From Zygnema circumcarinatum (lineage: Eukaryota; Streptophyta; Zygnematophyceae; Zygnematales; Zygnemataceae), in NCBI GenBank assembly GCA_037447605.1, contig CM074805.1, positions 185,742 to 249,741 of the forward strand: a stretch of 64,000 nucleotides of DNA, written 5' to 3'. Below, piece by piece: positions 36,501 through 49,866 of the stretch. The position numbers and the translations under genes were made by a program. Position 1 is the stretch's first letter, and each line of letters begins with the position of its first letter. The notes beneath the pieces are model-generated. The model saw only the letters and a program-made list of their open reading frames with translations, was not told the DNA's origin and ran no database searches.

Positions 36501-39500
36501 TCTTGATTAAGCTTTTAAGCATCCTAGAGTATACATGACCCAATTCCAGCAGTCCTAATACATTTGCGTGGCTCTCCGCTCTCAACTTGTCAAATTGGCC
36601 CATAGATATCTGTTGGGATTAACTGATCCGACAGACCTCGTTACATCCTCTGGAACGATAGAGGATCATGCAATTCAAAAGACGCCAGAATTTCCTTAAA
36701 ATGAACTGAGCAGCTTCATTTACTATTACAGTCGGCAATTGGACTAACGGTAAGAATTCCTCTGGAAAGAAGTATCAAGTACTTATTCAACGTGCTTTTT
36801 CCTTACTTCGTGAGTCTAGAGCAAGCACGCTTTTTCAAGATCACGATTCAGCTCTCTACATTTTTCTGTGACAACAAATAGCCGTAATGCTTCTTCTGAA
36901 AGATTTCAGTAAACCAACAGAGAAAAGAGCCTGGGAACCCCACCACCAGAAGCTTCATGCCTGCTGAAAGGAGATTTTCCTTTTTTCTATCCAACCGCCC
37001 GTCACTGATTTGCTTCAAGATGGCCTTCACATGTTCTTCTCCAAAAAATGTGAAAGAAATCTTTGTTGTAAGGTCCTTCATGAAGTCATGCTGAGGATGT
37101 TTTTCCCCAATCCTCTTTAGCAGGTCTTCCTGCAAATATAAGACTATGCCTATGAGTATGCTGATGACTTTCAGTCATTTTGTCAGTCAGAGGCATGTTT
37201 GACATGGGTACGAGACACCTCTGGCTAAAATAGCCTCAAAACATCCGATATGTTAAACACGAGGACCAAAATGCAAACATGAACATCAAAAAAATGTAGT
37301 CCAAGGGCAGCACGAGGGTCTTACAGAGGTGCCATATGAGTTACGACTACATTCTATGCTCTGTAAAACACAAATGGCATTATGCAAAACTGTGTTGTAA
37401 CATCCTGCGTCGAGCACCTGCCTCTGACGAATAAACAACAACCGTAATGATAGGACCCTCCCAGTCTGCCCATGAACACAGGGGATGAGGTTGCAGGACA
37501 CACACGGCAAGCTCGGGACTGGGCATATGAGGTCGTGGGATTGAGCAATGTTGCAAGAGCTTTGAAGATGTTGTTGTCCTTCAGCTGATGGAGTTTCCCT
37601 AGGTGCTCCTCCCCCTTGGACTTGTCTACAAATGCCGTCGCCATTGCTTTGAAGCAAAGCTGAAGCTGGCTCTGAAGATCTATCGCCTCTACCTCCTCCT
37701 GTGACAGGAGCAACCCCCGCATGCATGGCGTCGGTGATTTCTGTGAAAATACGTCAACTCTAGCAACTGCAGCCACCTCAGCATGTCAGAAACGCTGTCA
37801 ATGGCCACGAATCTAGTTCCTTATCCGGGCCCCGATCAACTGACAGTTAACTAATGGCTGGCATGACTCTCGGCCACACTGATCGGTTCAGGCCTCTGGA
37901 CTTTGGAATAGAGGAAAAGAAAACTGATATCTACACTCCACAAGATCCAGGAGTTCAAAATACACACCTTCGACTTCTTCCTGAGCTCCAGATACTTCGA
38001 CATTTCTTGATGAATTCTGCAAATACGAAGACATTTTTAAGCAGAATTTTTTTCTACAGAAATGGAATAAAGATAGCCAAACAAACCCAGCATACGGCTG
38101 GCACACAAGCAGCCGGATTTTCGCCTTACAGTTAAGATTGTTTCTGCGTCATGTGATAAGATTCATAAAGCAATTCCAACGCAACGAAGTGTCCTCAGAT
38201 GCAGCAACGCTTTGGCTCACAGGTCCACCACAAAACCAAATTGCTTACTCAAGGATGCCAGCAAACAGCATTTTGAGAAAGAACCTGCATTCGCATTTGT
38301 GCGGTCTGATCACTTTCACTCACCTACACTTAATTCTAAATATCGAGGCCAATGCCTGAGTCTCATTCTCGTCCATGACTGAGGCGATCAATACCCAATG
38401 CTTAGCCCTCATTTCAATGGGCAGTTTGCTGGGGAAAAGCTCCTCTTCTAAAAGAATATCTATTGCTTGTTGCCTGCAAGGCTCCAAGACAGCAGCATGC
38501 CGGCACTTAAGGATGATTGCAAAATGAAGTCGCAAGCTCTTCATAATCGTCTACAAATTATTCGACTATTCCCTCTTGACGTTTCCAGTACAGCACAATG
38601 TGAAAACTTGTGTGAATCTGTGTTCGTGAGGTTTTAAAACCCATGTATGTGTCAGATTAATGCAGGAAGCGTAATCTCCTTCTGAAGATAACACAGATTT
38701 ACAAAAGATATCGAGTAATGCCTTGCGTGTTTCCTAACTTATGGTAAGCTTCAGCAACAGGTTGTACATGTTTGCGCAGATGCACGAAGCTCATTTTGGT
38801 GAAGTAGAAGGAGATGCACCTGAACTCCATGTCTTTGTCATAACAACATCTCAAGATTCTACACGGTATCCAATCAAGACCCTCCGAAACGTCATTCCCT
38901 TCAAACAGGCGAGCGCAATACTCTTTGTAGACCTTAGTAAGCTCCAGCAATATAAGCCGCTTGACATATACCTGCTCGCCACGACGTTGAACACCATTAA
39001 TCACATTGAAAGCAACCATAATGAACTCCCTCATCTTGCTCCCATCCTGCCCCTTCCTTTCGCCCATCTTATCTCCTCCTCAACCTCTGGCCCCACTATC
39101 TCTCTTTCTCAATTATAGCGGTTATGCCATAAAATCACTTCCTTTGAAATGCACCCCTGAGCCATCAATCAGCATTAGGAAGCTGCTCACCTTCTTATCT
39201 CGGAGGCGCTCTGCCACTTCTTTCAATACTTCAACGGGCACAATCTTCAGCCTTGCCTGTGCCACAGCACACACCGCCTTCGCAGCCTGATAGCGGACCT
39301 TGTCATCGTGGTCTAGCACACGGCCACGAAGCGCAGCTGGTTCAAGCAACAAACCAATCACTAATGTGAGAAAAAAAGTACTACGGCTAATGTATTCAAG
39401 AGCACATCCATTCCCATATACAGTATGAGTCTTGAATGGAAAAACTGCCTACTAGCTGCCTAAATCCGAGCCAGGCAACTCCTGTTCGTTTTTTGCATCG

Positions 39501-41801
39501 TTTCACAAATTCGTTTCTTATTTACCCCTGATTTAAATAAGATTTTTGTATTGATAGCGGCCCACATGAAAGAGGAGCAGGTAAGACTTACCGAAATGAT
39601 CTTGACCAGTTGTAGACGTGGTTGTCAAGTAGATTTGAGAAAGCTCCACCATTTTCAACCGGACATCAACCGACTTGTCGACAAACCGTTTCATATATTC
39701 CAGATAAAGTTGGCGATACTCTTGATCGACATGCTGTTCTGGTAATGAAAACAGGGTTCCCAGTAACGTGACGGCTTTCAGGCGCTTTTCCACATCATCT
39801 TTCTGCCAAAATTTTCAAATTCCAAAAATATCAGCTTTAAATTCAACATACATATCGCTTTTGAAAAAAACATTACGGTATTGACGATAGACAGTGTAAA
39901 AAAAATGACAACCTCGTCAATTTGCTAAATGGAGGTGAAGCTCTGTCTACGAAAACCAAGTCATGTCATTCTCAGACGACTCACCTCGTTCAAGTAGCCT
40001 GTAACATCAATTGATATCCGAACGGTTCAACCATATCCTTGTCAAAACTAGCACCAAAGGTGTAACGTGCATGCAATCAGCGACTTAAACAGCTCCAACA
40101 AGTCCCTACTCACCACAAGCTCTTCCAACATGCTGGGCAGAACTGCAACCAGCATTTGAGGAGCAGCTTTGTATATCTCCAAAATAACTTCATGGTAATC
40201 CAGGCCAAGTTTGCTTTCCACAGACTGCGGATTCTGCATAATTGTTGTCAAAAAGCGCTGCACAGCTGGCTGCAAACGGTCTGCACATCGTTGAACCAGA
40301 GTAACAGCCATTCCATAGGCAGCTGGAAACCGTTCCTGGAAGAACCAAGCATGAAGAAAGGGCTTGAATTAGGGTAAAGAATAGGGCTCCCAAGCAGAAG
40401 TCAAGAACCGCTCAGTGGCGAAAATGACCAACTACACTGGCCAAATGGTCAACGCAATTGCCACAGATGACTGGCGTAACCGTAGATAGTCGAGTGAAAA
40501 GAAAAAGAACAAAAAAAAAAGGGAAAAAGAATACCCTGCACATTATACTCCTTACCTTCCTTTTCTCTAGAAAATTTACAAGCACCGCATCCAGAAGGCC
40601 CTGTGGTATGTCTTCACTCTCTTCCAATAATGTGGCCATAACATCTAACATCGCCGTATGAACGTTTTGGGGATGCTCCGGACTGGCAACCCAGACACTC
40701 CAGGAGCAAGTTTTTAAGTCCAAGCACTTGAGACGTATACTGGCACCGGCACTTCAGCCTGCTTGGATTGAGTTGTACAATAGTTTGGGTAAAGAGAACC
40801 CACTACAAAAGCTCTTCAACAACGAAAGTCACAAAAACAAGTCTCTACTAGCCAGCTATTCTAAGCCTCGGGAAAACATTGAATGGAGAGATAGGACGAT
40901 AAAGCGATTTTTTTTCAATGGATCAGGGTGAAGCATCACCTAATGGTCGAAAAAAACACTTCGAACATTGTTTGGACAAGGTTGTTGAGATCGAGATCGA
41001 GCATCACAATGCATGTCTTCACTTTGGCAAGAGTTTCTAGAATGCCGACAATCCGATTGAACAAGGGGTTCTGCACCTCGTTCAGGCGATGAAAAATCTC
41101 GACTACAAGCTCGAAAATTTCCTGCAAAAAAATGAGGAAGCATAGGACCATAATGAGATCCTGCTCCCCTTCGTTCGGAAATGTTGATGCGGAAAACGCT
41201 TCATACGCTTACAGAAGTTTCCAAAACGTGGCTTGTATCTCATTAAAACAAAACCGAAGGAGAGGGGGGGGGGCGCCATGATTATTAAAAGGCCACATGC
41301 AACAGTCATGCACAGAAAGCACTTGAGACAAGGAAAAAGACTGTCTAGGGTTAAAAAGAGCGCGCCTTACCTTGAGCTCAGGATCGCTGTATGGGGGCTC
41401 TGGTGCAAAGACCCTCAAAGCTTCACTGCAACAGAGCGCAGCAAATAGGCGGACATCCTTATCTCTGTGTTTCAAATATTGCGGTTTTACAAGTGCTTCC
41501 ACACATGGTCTAATAGCCGCAGTCGTGCTAGCGCCAGCTGATTGGTTCACGTCTTGTAGCTGCCCTGCAGCCGCCTGCACGCAAGAGTCCACCTCCCTTT
41601 CAACTGTCAAAATAGCATCTGACAAACCAAATTAGGAAAAGCAAAAAAAAAAAAAAAAAACAATTAAGCGAAACGGACGAGGCCCAGGAAAGAAGAAAAT
41701 GCAAGGGTACTTGCCTTGAGTAGTTTCAACAGAGCCTCCTTCTGCACGACTCCTGCAGCAAGACGCTTCCCTATTTCAGGCAAAGGTGGTGAAGAATTCA
41801 T
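27576..41801 (-). CDS. PDS5: Sister chromatid cohesion protein PDS5
   Basis: HEAT-repeat regulator of cohesin in the nucleus. The gene runs on the minus strand from ATG 41801 to a stop at 27576, with many exons. The first exon (41801-41715) encodes MNSSPPLPEIGKRLAAGVVQKEALLKLLK. Family segments follow in order: KPQYLKHRDKDVRLFAALCCSEALRVFAPEPPY (about 41480), IFELVVEIFHRLNEVQNPLF (about 41100), GLDYHEVILEIYKAAPQMLVAVLPSMLEEL (about 40200), KRLKAVTLLGTLFSLPE (about 39780), HDDKVRYQAAKAVCAVAQ (about 39300), QLKDNNIFKALATLLNP (about 37580), and PEYVLVYLTHVLAHHPDFP (about 32620). A Tudor-like domain is split over three exons: GRRIQVWWPMDKR ending at 30462, then FYSGQIKSYEEKKNQHR, then VLYNDGDEETLVLVNERWEF at 29937-30053. 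The last exon (29109-27576) is one 510-residue charged tail with AT-hook-like motifs. I did not resolve every middle exon; the expected product is about 1500-1800 residues. Confidence 0.9.
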
Positions 41802-42487
41802 GTTCCTAAGAGGCATGGCTCATCCAAATGATACCAATACAAGCAAGTGAATGGTACGAGTGTATCAGCTCTCCTCGCAACCCTAATGCTTATCCGGCTC
41901 CGCCATCGCCTCTTTGCAAGCTCTCTGTTTGCACAGCGGCTCAGAACTCAGGGAGGGACCCAGATTCTCATGACCCAGAAATGAAAATACTCTCGACAAA
42001 CCGGGCAGCATTGGAACTTTTCTTGAAACCCTTCCTGTTCCAGATGCCCAACCGCATTTCTCAGAATTTTATTTTCTCAGAAATTTGGAGAAAAAATTCA
42101 GTCGCGGACGCACTGTACCACAATCCGTACAGTCCTAGTTCGTACCATACGGTACTGTACGGTATTTCCGAAAACTCTTCAAATCAGAAAAAGTATGGTG
42201 CCCCAATAAATTCGAAACGCGTACCTCTCAAAAATTTGAGAATATCTAGAGCCAATGGCCAACCTTTGGATGGATCGACTCCCTTCCACACTATAAGCAA
42301 GACATCCTCCAATAGGAAGGCGCCACGTATACCAATATCTGACGTGGTTAATTCCCATTGGCGGCTTGGGTACAGCTTTTTTTTTCCCCATAAGAGGAAA
42401 GCCCTGAAATGTTCCCCTCAGCCACCCTTTCTCTCTCTCTCCCTAACTGCGCAGCGTTCCGCAGGCATCTTCTCGCTTTTGGGAGCC
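41802..42487. promoter_or_regulatory. Divergent promoter between PDS5 and PYG7-like gene
   Basis: Only 686 bases separate the two head-to-head start codons (41801 minus, 42488 plus), so both promoters must lie here. It contains seven GTAC sites (42115, 42127, 42142, 42152, 42157, 42221, 42370), five of them within 46 bases. The open frame continuing upstream of 42488 has no conserved content and is taken as non-coding. Confidence 0.5.
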
Positions 42488-45140
42488 ATGGCTAGCTCGC
42501 ATATGGGCACGGCGGCGACTTGCTGGCTTGAGGGAGTAGCTTCTTCTTCCGGTTCAGCTGGAAACCTAAAGAGTTTGCAACAGCTGCAGCGAAAATCGTT
42601 CCCTCGAACAGTTTTTTCGGCTTTGAAGGGGATCAATACTAGACTTGTAGGCGGAGATATGCCGTTTTCCCCCTTAAGAGATTGTCGCTGCGCATTTTCT
42701 TCTTCACGTTCTCCCACGACGTGTGGATGTTCGTCAAGTTCATATCCGGGAGGCGTACCGTTGCGGAGTTCCTTTACTTTGAAGAGTTGTCAGCAGGGAG
42801 AGCGATCGATGGGAAGTTGTTTGGCAGCAGGAGTTTGTAGACAACGGCAGGCAGTCAAAGCTGCTAATATCAGGACGTCTAACACCAGCAGTCTTTGGAG
42901 AGCAGCTGCTGTGAGCGGAGGCGCAGGTGAGGGTCATGGGAAGGGTTAATCGAATTCATGACATTTTAGAGCATTGTGTTGTTCTTATTGTTCCTACTGC
43001 AGCGCAGGAGCACTATTAGAGAGAAGGTATGCAGAAAGGGAACGTGGAGGAGTTACCGTCGTGAGGAGAAGAGGGAGAAAATGAGTTAGGGAGAGAGTGG
43101 AAGGAAGGGAGGAGGGGGTAGGGGTTCAAAGGATTGGAGGGAGATAGTGAGGAGACGAAGCTAGACTGTGATGGTACTCCCGAGTAGCGAGAGGGAACGA
43201 GGGGAGTGATAAGAAGAGGGAGAAATAGCGGAAAGAGTGGGAGATGTGAGAGCTCGACTGAGATTTTGGGATTGGCGGGGATTTCAGTTGTCTTTGTCTC
43301 GTGGGGTTTCCAGAGGTTTTTAGTGTCTTTGCCAGTTGGCTGGATTTTGTCCTGCTTTCATTTATTTACAGTAATATACACCTCTATTGTTGTGTAATGT
43401 GCAAGTGAACCATAGCTTGGACATAGTCGAGATGTAGCTGACGGGATTCTTCAGCTGGCTCTTGTGGGGCTCGCCTGTTCGTGGAGCTGTTCCATGAGAG
43501 CTGCTTGTTGTAGCAGGAGCTGTTCCGGCCGTGATCCTTTTTCCTGCACATGCAGCAGAAACGTGGTCCCCCAATCCCACATATGGCGAGGTAAGCTTCT
43601 CGTCTATATGACGTCACTGCATTGATAATTATAACCTGAATTTCCGCTCCAGGCTTTACACAATGTGGCCGCAGGAGTTGAAGGGGTATCGTGTTGCAGC
43701 TGATGGCAATTTTTTCTTCTTTTTTTCTAAAGACAGGTTTCATCAGTACTTGAGGCTTCCGTTCAGTTCCTCTACCTCGGATCACTTTTAGCCTTGTTGG
43801 GTGCCGGCTCATATTTGGTCGTGCGCCAGGTGTTGCTGCGGAGAGAGCTCGAAAATGCTGCGAAGGAGCTTCAGGTCTTGAAGCTGCATCCTTTTTTATA
43901 GTTGTAGGGTTTCGTGCAGTGCATGTGCTCAGCAGACTTGTTTGGTTCTAGCCACGAACAGCCTCGGCCTTGGTGCAAATTTCGATGATTTCACATGTTG
44001 CGCCTAGGTCCAGCGTCAGACGCTTCGCTTGTGGATGGATGTTATTTGGATCGGATTCAATGACCCAGCCTGAAACTTATTGAATATTCCAAAGTCATTT
44101 GCTGAATCAAGAAGTTGTTGGAATGGCAGGAGCGTGTTCGGTCAGGGCAGGCGTCATGTGAAGAGTACTTTGAACTAGGCGCAGTCATGCTGCGCAAGAA
44201 GTTCTATGTCATGGCAAATCGCTACTTGGAGCAGGCGATTAACAAGTGGGATGGAGACGAACAGGATCTTGCTCAGGTGAAGCCTCCTTCCTTCTAATAG
44301 AAACCGTGCCGTTGGCATGAATGGCCTAGTACCCCCTTGTCTGGTATAGGCTGACCCCAGGAGCAGGGGCGTATCATCACTTCGCCGACGAGTATTTCAA
44401 TACATTCGTCTCATTCTTGAACTAAAGGGACTGAAGGAACTGGTGCCTGATGTTTAAGGGTCTTCGTCCTGTGTGTGTAGGCTTGCCCTTAAGGTGTCCA
44501 GACCTCAACTCCAATGAGGATTGGGTTTGCACAACTTTCCAGTACAGTTAGCCAGTCTGTTCTTATAGTCGTTTATCCTTTGCCTCCCTGATTGTCTCTC
44601 GCCGTGATTGAGGCTCCTTTTCACGCGTAAAACTACAACTGTGACGTTAATTTCACAGGTGTTTCCTGGGTCTGGTGTGGTAATTTCTTTGGTCCTTCTC
44701 CACTATTGCTATTGACTCTCCTGCGGGCTCGAGAGTTTTCTTGAAGGTCCTCTTCTCTTGCTTTGATGATCTGTTTCCTGAAATGAAAATCCAAAACGCT
44801 TCACTATATTATGTCAGCCGTCTAAATCACCGTTTGTGTCACTGACTTGGGCTTCCTCGGACAGGTGCACAATGCCCTGGGTTTTAGCTACTTCTCTGAA
44901 GGCAACCTAGACAAAGCAGTAAAACAGTACGAGAAGGCGCTGAAACTGCAGCCTGCCTACGTGACAGCATGGAACAACCTGGGTGACGCTTTGGAGAGGC
45001 AGCAGGACTGGGCAGGGGCCCTTAAAGCCTACGAGTCTGTGCTAACGTTTGATCCCCAAAACCGAGTTGCTAGTGCTCGGACGCAAGGACTGAGGGACCG
45101 CGTGCGCCGTCTGGGGAGCATACCATCCAAGACTGACTGA
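42488..45140 (+). CDS. PYG7: PYG7/Ycf37-like TPR protein, photosystem I assembly
   Basis: Five exons (42488-42926, 43556-43590, 43737-43874, 44112-44276, 44865-45140) join in phase to about 350 residues. The first 140 residues are Ser/Ala/Arg-rich with few acidic residues, as expected of a plastid transit peptide. Exon 3 encodes one transmembrane helix ([22 protein letters not shown]) followed by a charged helix. Then come TPR units: [59 protein letters not shown] and [33 protein letters not shown]. This matches the thylakoid PYG7 protein of plants and cyanobacterial Ycf37, which help assemble and stabilise photosystem I. Another plastid TPR protein with the same layout is the main alternative. 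The exon 4 acceptor could be at either of two AGs three bases apart. Confidence 0.82.
43020..43225. repeat. Purine-rich intronic tract
   Basis: A G/A-rich stretch (GGGAGAG, GAAGGGAGGAGG units) inside the first PYG7-like intron. Low complexity only. Confidence 0.6.
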
Positions 45141-46550
45141 AGACCTCTGCAAGGCCTGTACACCTTTTGTGGGGGCCTGAAGGGAGGCCTTCTCGCCCAG
45201 CCGAGTGCTTCGGCTTTGTACCTTCTCATTTTCTTTGTATCAGCAGTCAATGTCGACACGAGGCTATTGAAAAGTTTTGTCCATACGACCGCTGAAGAGA
45301 GGATGAATTTTTGGGAGCTTGTAGCTGCTCTTCCCGTTCACTCTTTTGACTTGCCTTCGGTAGTTCCCTTGACTCCAGCACAGATCACGGTCCTCTTTGC
45401 GTCGAATTTTCTTCAACTTAACCGTTGGAATTCCCATCTTGTTGCAATCTGTATTCATTCGCGCACGTTTGATCTTTCTCGGCGTTCCTGCTTTGGTTCT
45501 AAAGAGCATGTAGAGGATGTGTGAGAGCAAGGGAAGATGTACGAGTATGGGGAGGTGGTGTGGCATCTTGCTTTCTCCAGGCATGATTTTTATCATGAGT
45601 TTCGTAATAGTGTGGTCGATTGATTTCAAGCAAAATGCCGCATTTCCATTTTGGGCATGTCGGTGAAACTCGAAACTTGCTCTCTTTGCCTCGTCCTTGT
45701 TCCTGCTGTGAGATAAAGTATATAACGCTCTTAGAATGGAGTTGCGGCAGGCACTGCAACGAGATTCAATTCCGGCATTCGAGATAGATAGAGACACACT
45801 TCAATATGAGTGTGAGCGTTGGGCCCCTATGCAGTGGTGGCAACTTCAGGCAAATTAAAAAATAGTATGTGCTACTCCATCGTCCCAGCCTTTCTCACCT
45901 GCTGCAGTAGCAACTTGGTTGCATATCTGGCCCAGAAACCTTGGTCTCAAACCGTGGGAAATCTGCCAAAGCCTCCAATACGGTATTTTGAGCTTTGTAG
46001 CCACCTAAAAGTCTTAGTCGAGTCGATAATTTGCCACCACCACTCCACTGCAAAAGAAGAGACCATAAGCACATAAACAATGATCACGCATGAGTGCCAA
46101 CATTGAACATAAGATTGGTGAAACTTTTTTTGAAGTGAAAACGAATACCGTAGATATGGTTGACAGTTTCTCTAGGGAGCCAACAAACGGAACACGTGAT
46201 ATGGCTCTCATGGTTCAAAAGGTTGACCCTGCAGCCGCGGCCAGACCGGCTATGTTCCATTTTATACCCAAGGTTATGGCCAATTCTGGGCCCCTATACC
46301 CCATTTGCATCCGAATTCAGGCCCTCCATTATTCCATTGTGACCCGATCTACCCCATTTGTACCCAATCAATGCCCAGCACTTCTACACCGCCTCGCCCT
46401 GCCTGCCTGGCTCCCTGCCTCCCTCCCTCCCTCCCGCTCTCCCTCCCTCCTAACGTCAAGGAGAGGTCGAGAAGCTTTAGCATTGCTGCAAGCGCTGCTG
46501 CCTCCCTGCCCTCTCGTCGGAGCTTCCGAGCCGCCATATCTGCGGGGACC
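45141..46550. other. Intergenic region between PYG7-like and COX5b
   Basis: About 1.4 kb with the PYG7-like 3' flank and the COX5b promoter/5' UTR. A CCCTCC-rich stretch lies at 46415-46450 just upstream of the COX5b start. No supported gene. Confidence 0.5.
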
Positions 46551-48383
46551 ATGTTCAGAAGAGCGGCTGCATCCCTCGGACAGGCCGTTGTACGCAGCGG
46601 AAGGCCTGCCAAGGGTTCTGTCGCTGCTGCATATGTGAAGACAGCTGCGGTGGCAAACGGCGGCCTTAGCAGATATCGTTCATTTTCGACTGGATGGATT
46701 GCAACCAGTCGCCCGCTTTGGAAGGAAGCGCCGAAGTCGGCAGGTATTTTCTTGCTTTGTGTCAACTAGTTCAGACCTAGGGTTATGGAGCTGGCGCCGG
46801 TGCAATGAAGTTGCGACAGGCAATGCCTTTTTTCGATTCTCCCAGCATTTGCTCGATTAGGGTTATTATTGCAAGGAGCAGAAGGCAAAAATGGATACGT
46901 GACGACAAATTGTAATGTGTCCAGATGCTACCGATGCTCTTGTTCAAGAGTATGAACACGCGACAGGTCTCGAGAGAGAGGAAATAGAGGCACAGTTGCA
47001 GGTGAGTGAATGCTATCTTTTTTTTGCGTTGATGCCCACGGATCCTTTTGCTGGTTGGCCAGCAGACTTGTTTAGGTATCTGAGTCAACTTCTATTTTCC
47101 CTTTTTCTTTTTCTCCAGGGCACCTCTCGCTTTGAGACTGCTCCTCCCCGGGGTCCCTTTGGGACCAAGGTCAGTTTGTCAACTCTACATTGCTTGCTAT
47201 GCTGTGCCTGTATACAGGGCACGAAAGCTCTGCTGCCGTGGATGCTCTGCTCTTGAAAAAAGAAAATGTCAAACGTCTGTCATACTGTAAAGCTTTTTTG
47301 ACCTAGCAAAACGGCTATCTCCTCGTGAGAGACTGTATGTGACGCGGTTATTTTTGCTATTGATCTGCTTTTGCTAGGTGGTAGTATTCTTCCCTCTCCC
47401 TTTTTCTTTAAAAACTAAAGAAAAGAAGATTTAGTCTGGTTCCAAAGGTGTCCAAAATGCCACAGACCCGAGATTATTTCTAGTTTGGTTGATTTTATCA
47501 CCGTGTTTTGGGTTATTTTCCTATACGAATGGTTGTTGTTGAAATTCTATCTTCAAAATGATTGTCGTCAATGCAGGAAGCTCCAGCAATTGTAGAGTCT
47601 CAGTTTGATGAGCGCATTGTCGGCTGCTCTGGTGGTTTTGCTGGTGAGCTTTTTCTTCTATATCGCCTTCACAAACACCGCAGTGGCTGATCTCGGTCGA
47701 CAGTTTTAGTGAACTTCCTGACTCTTCGGAGTCATCCAAAGTCACTAAGTGATTTGCAGTCTGTACTTCATTCTTTTTCATTCACTTAAAAAATCCTTTA
47801 GAAGCATTGACAATCACCTTTGTGCACTGTTTGGACTTGTGATCTCGTGTGTTGCCAGAGGAGGAGCATGATGTAGTGTGGTTCAAGTTGAAAAAGGGAA
47901 TCCCCCATGAATGCGTTGTCTGCAGCCAGTACTTTGAGGTATGTTCGACTTCACGTTGACAGCTTGGAAGGAATTTGGTCTGTGGATGAGCATTCAATTA
48001 GTAAGGCAGTTTTCTTGTGATGGTAATCTTCGGCCGATGCTGCATGAGATAGGGCCAGGCTTGTGAAGCACAGGAACATAGGTTGTTCTTTTTTTTTTAC
48101 TTTTGTTATTGGAAGCACAGCAGTAGAGCATAAGCTGCATTCCGCATTCTGTAGAACAGTATCTGATGGCTTCCTTTAGTTTTGAAATCGAGTACTGTTT
48201 TCCCTCAACTCTAAGTCTGACGGCGGAGCAACAAACCTCTCCTTTTTTCATTTGAGTGCCGGCCCTTCCAGTTTAGTTGTGACCAATAGCCTGGTTACAA
48301 TAAGATATTGACCTGAATGTTTCCCTATGAACCTGCAGTTGAAAGTAGTCGGTGAAGGTGGCATCCCTGGTGCGCATCACTAA
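46551..48383 (+). CDS. COX5B: Cytochrome c oxidase subunit 5b, mitochondrial
   Basis: Nuclear-encoded zinc-binding subunit of respiratory complex IV, facing the mitochondrial matrix. Six exons (46551-46743, 46925-47001, 47119-47169, 47577-47643, 47859-47938, 48339-48383) join in frame to 170 residues. The Arg/Ala/Ser-rich N-terminus (MFRRAAASLGQAVVRSGRPAKG) is a mitochondrial presequence. The mature part carries EYEHATGLEREEIEAQLQ, RGPFGTKEAPAIVES, RIVGCSGGF, EEEHDVVWFKLKKG and HECVVCSQYFELKVVGEGG. The zinc site has CVVC plus the single upstream Cys of GCSGGF, the plant arrangement, rather than the Cys-X-Cys of animals. The length and ending are normal for plant COX5b. Confidence 0.95.
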
Positions 48384-49866
48384 GTTTCAGCTGGATGCGG
48401 GTTGGTGAGTAAGCTGCACCAGAACGAGCGTGTACATGAGTAGCCCCGACACCTACCGCTGCTCATGTCGTGAAGGCGGAGCCGAAAAAACTGTCTGTTA
48501 GTGCTGCTTGCTTTTGTTTCAAGCCCTGCAATAATGCAGGCGTACTTAAAAGAGCCTTTATTGCGAATGACTCGAGCAGCCACTAGTTATCAAGATCGTA
48601 ATCGCAGCGTATCCGTTGTAGACTTGAGCCTCAAGGCCGCAATCCAAATGGGAGCAAGCCAGCCACTTGTCATTTTTCTGATACTGCGTGGATAGAGTTG
48701 TTGCATGTCCTCTGTCCTGCTTTTATTCAACAGTGGAATCGGTGTAAGAGCTGCGGCTTCAGAGGACTCACTCACACATCCAATTGATATCCAATGCTGA
48801 TGACTTACAGCCCCTGCAGTTTGTTGGGCATTTTGGCCTCGTGCAAACTTTTCCAGCTGGGACCTCTAGTTCATATGCAACGGCCGTTTTCTTAAATGTT
48901 CAGATCTTGGTGGAAACAATCATAATTTCGATGTGGAACTGCAATGATCAATTGTGTAATTATTGGGCATATATGGTTGTCCGTTACGCTGTTGTAATAA
49001 CGACTGCAAGCGTGCTTTCTTAGCAGGATGCGGAGGACTCAAGGAGATAGGTGCGCCCATCTCTGCAGGTCGGTGAAGGAAACAAATTGCAGGATCTATC
49101 TGCTGCTGATGCTGTGATTGCTGACTGAGTGGCTTAAAATTGAAATGAGAGTAATATGGAGGCCGCAGTGAGGTTTTGGACAGGATCCCTACTTTAATGG
49201 CAAAATCTGAAACCCGTTTGAACGAAGATGGAATAGCATTGGTCTCGCATGTCGACGGCGTCGAAGGTATACATAGGTAAGGGCTACTTAGAAACAGCAT
49301 GTGCGAATTACAGTACCGGTGGGACTCTTCCTAAATTGCACCAAATTCGCAAACGTCAGATCGTTAGATGGGGAGGAAGTGGCATTGTTATCACGATGGC
49401 GATGATGCCATCGAATGTACATGGACAAAATCATCACGGGGAACTACGAGGAATTGGTCCCAAAGGACCTAAGGACAAGAGAAAAAAGCTAGGAGTTGAA
49501 AGCTACGCCTAGGCTCAACACCGCTTCAAGCCCTCCCTCGAAGGTCGCCGATCGATGTGCGGCACATCACATCGCGCGGAGGGAGGGAGCGGCGGAAGGC
49601 CAGCAACAAGCAACCGCGGCTTCACGCCGAGGGAGCGTCCGGGCGAGGAGGGGGGCACCGCTGAAGGGCGACGGAAATGCGATCGTGAGATTGGGTTTCG
49701 CTTAACAGTCCCTTCATGGAGACCCAACCCTCTGTAAATCTTGTCAAAGTATATATATATATATGAGAAATACGAGGAGAGAAACTGGAAACCGAAAACT
49801 ATTACGAATGGTTGTGAAGGGCAAACCGTATCCAAGGTTGGTGCAGCAGGCAGCCAGCCAGCAGAT

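Noticed and set aside
41828-42487. Upstream extension of the PYG7-like first exon in frame
   Set aside because: No conserved residues, and it would overlap the PDS5/PYG7 promoter; the Met at 42488 starts a typical transit peptide.
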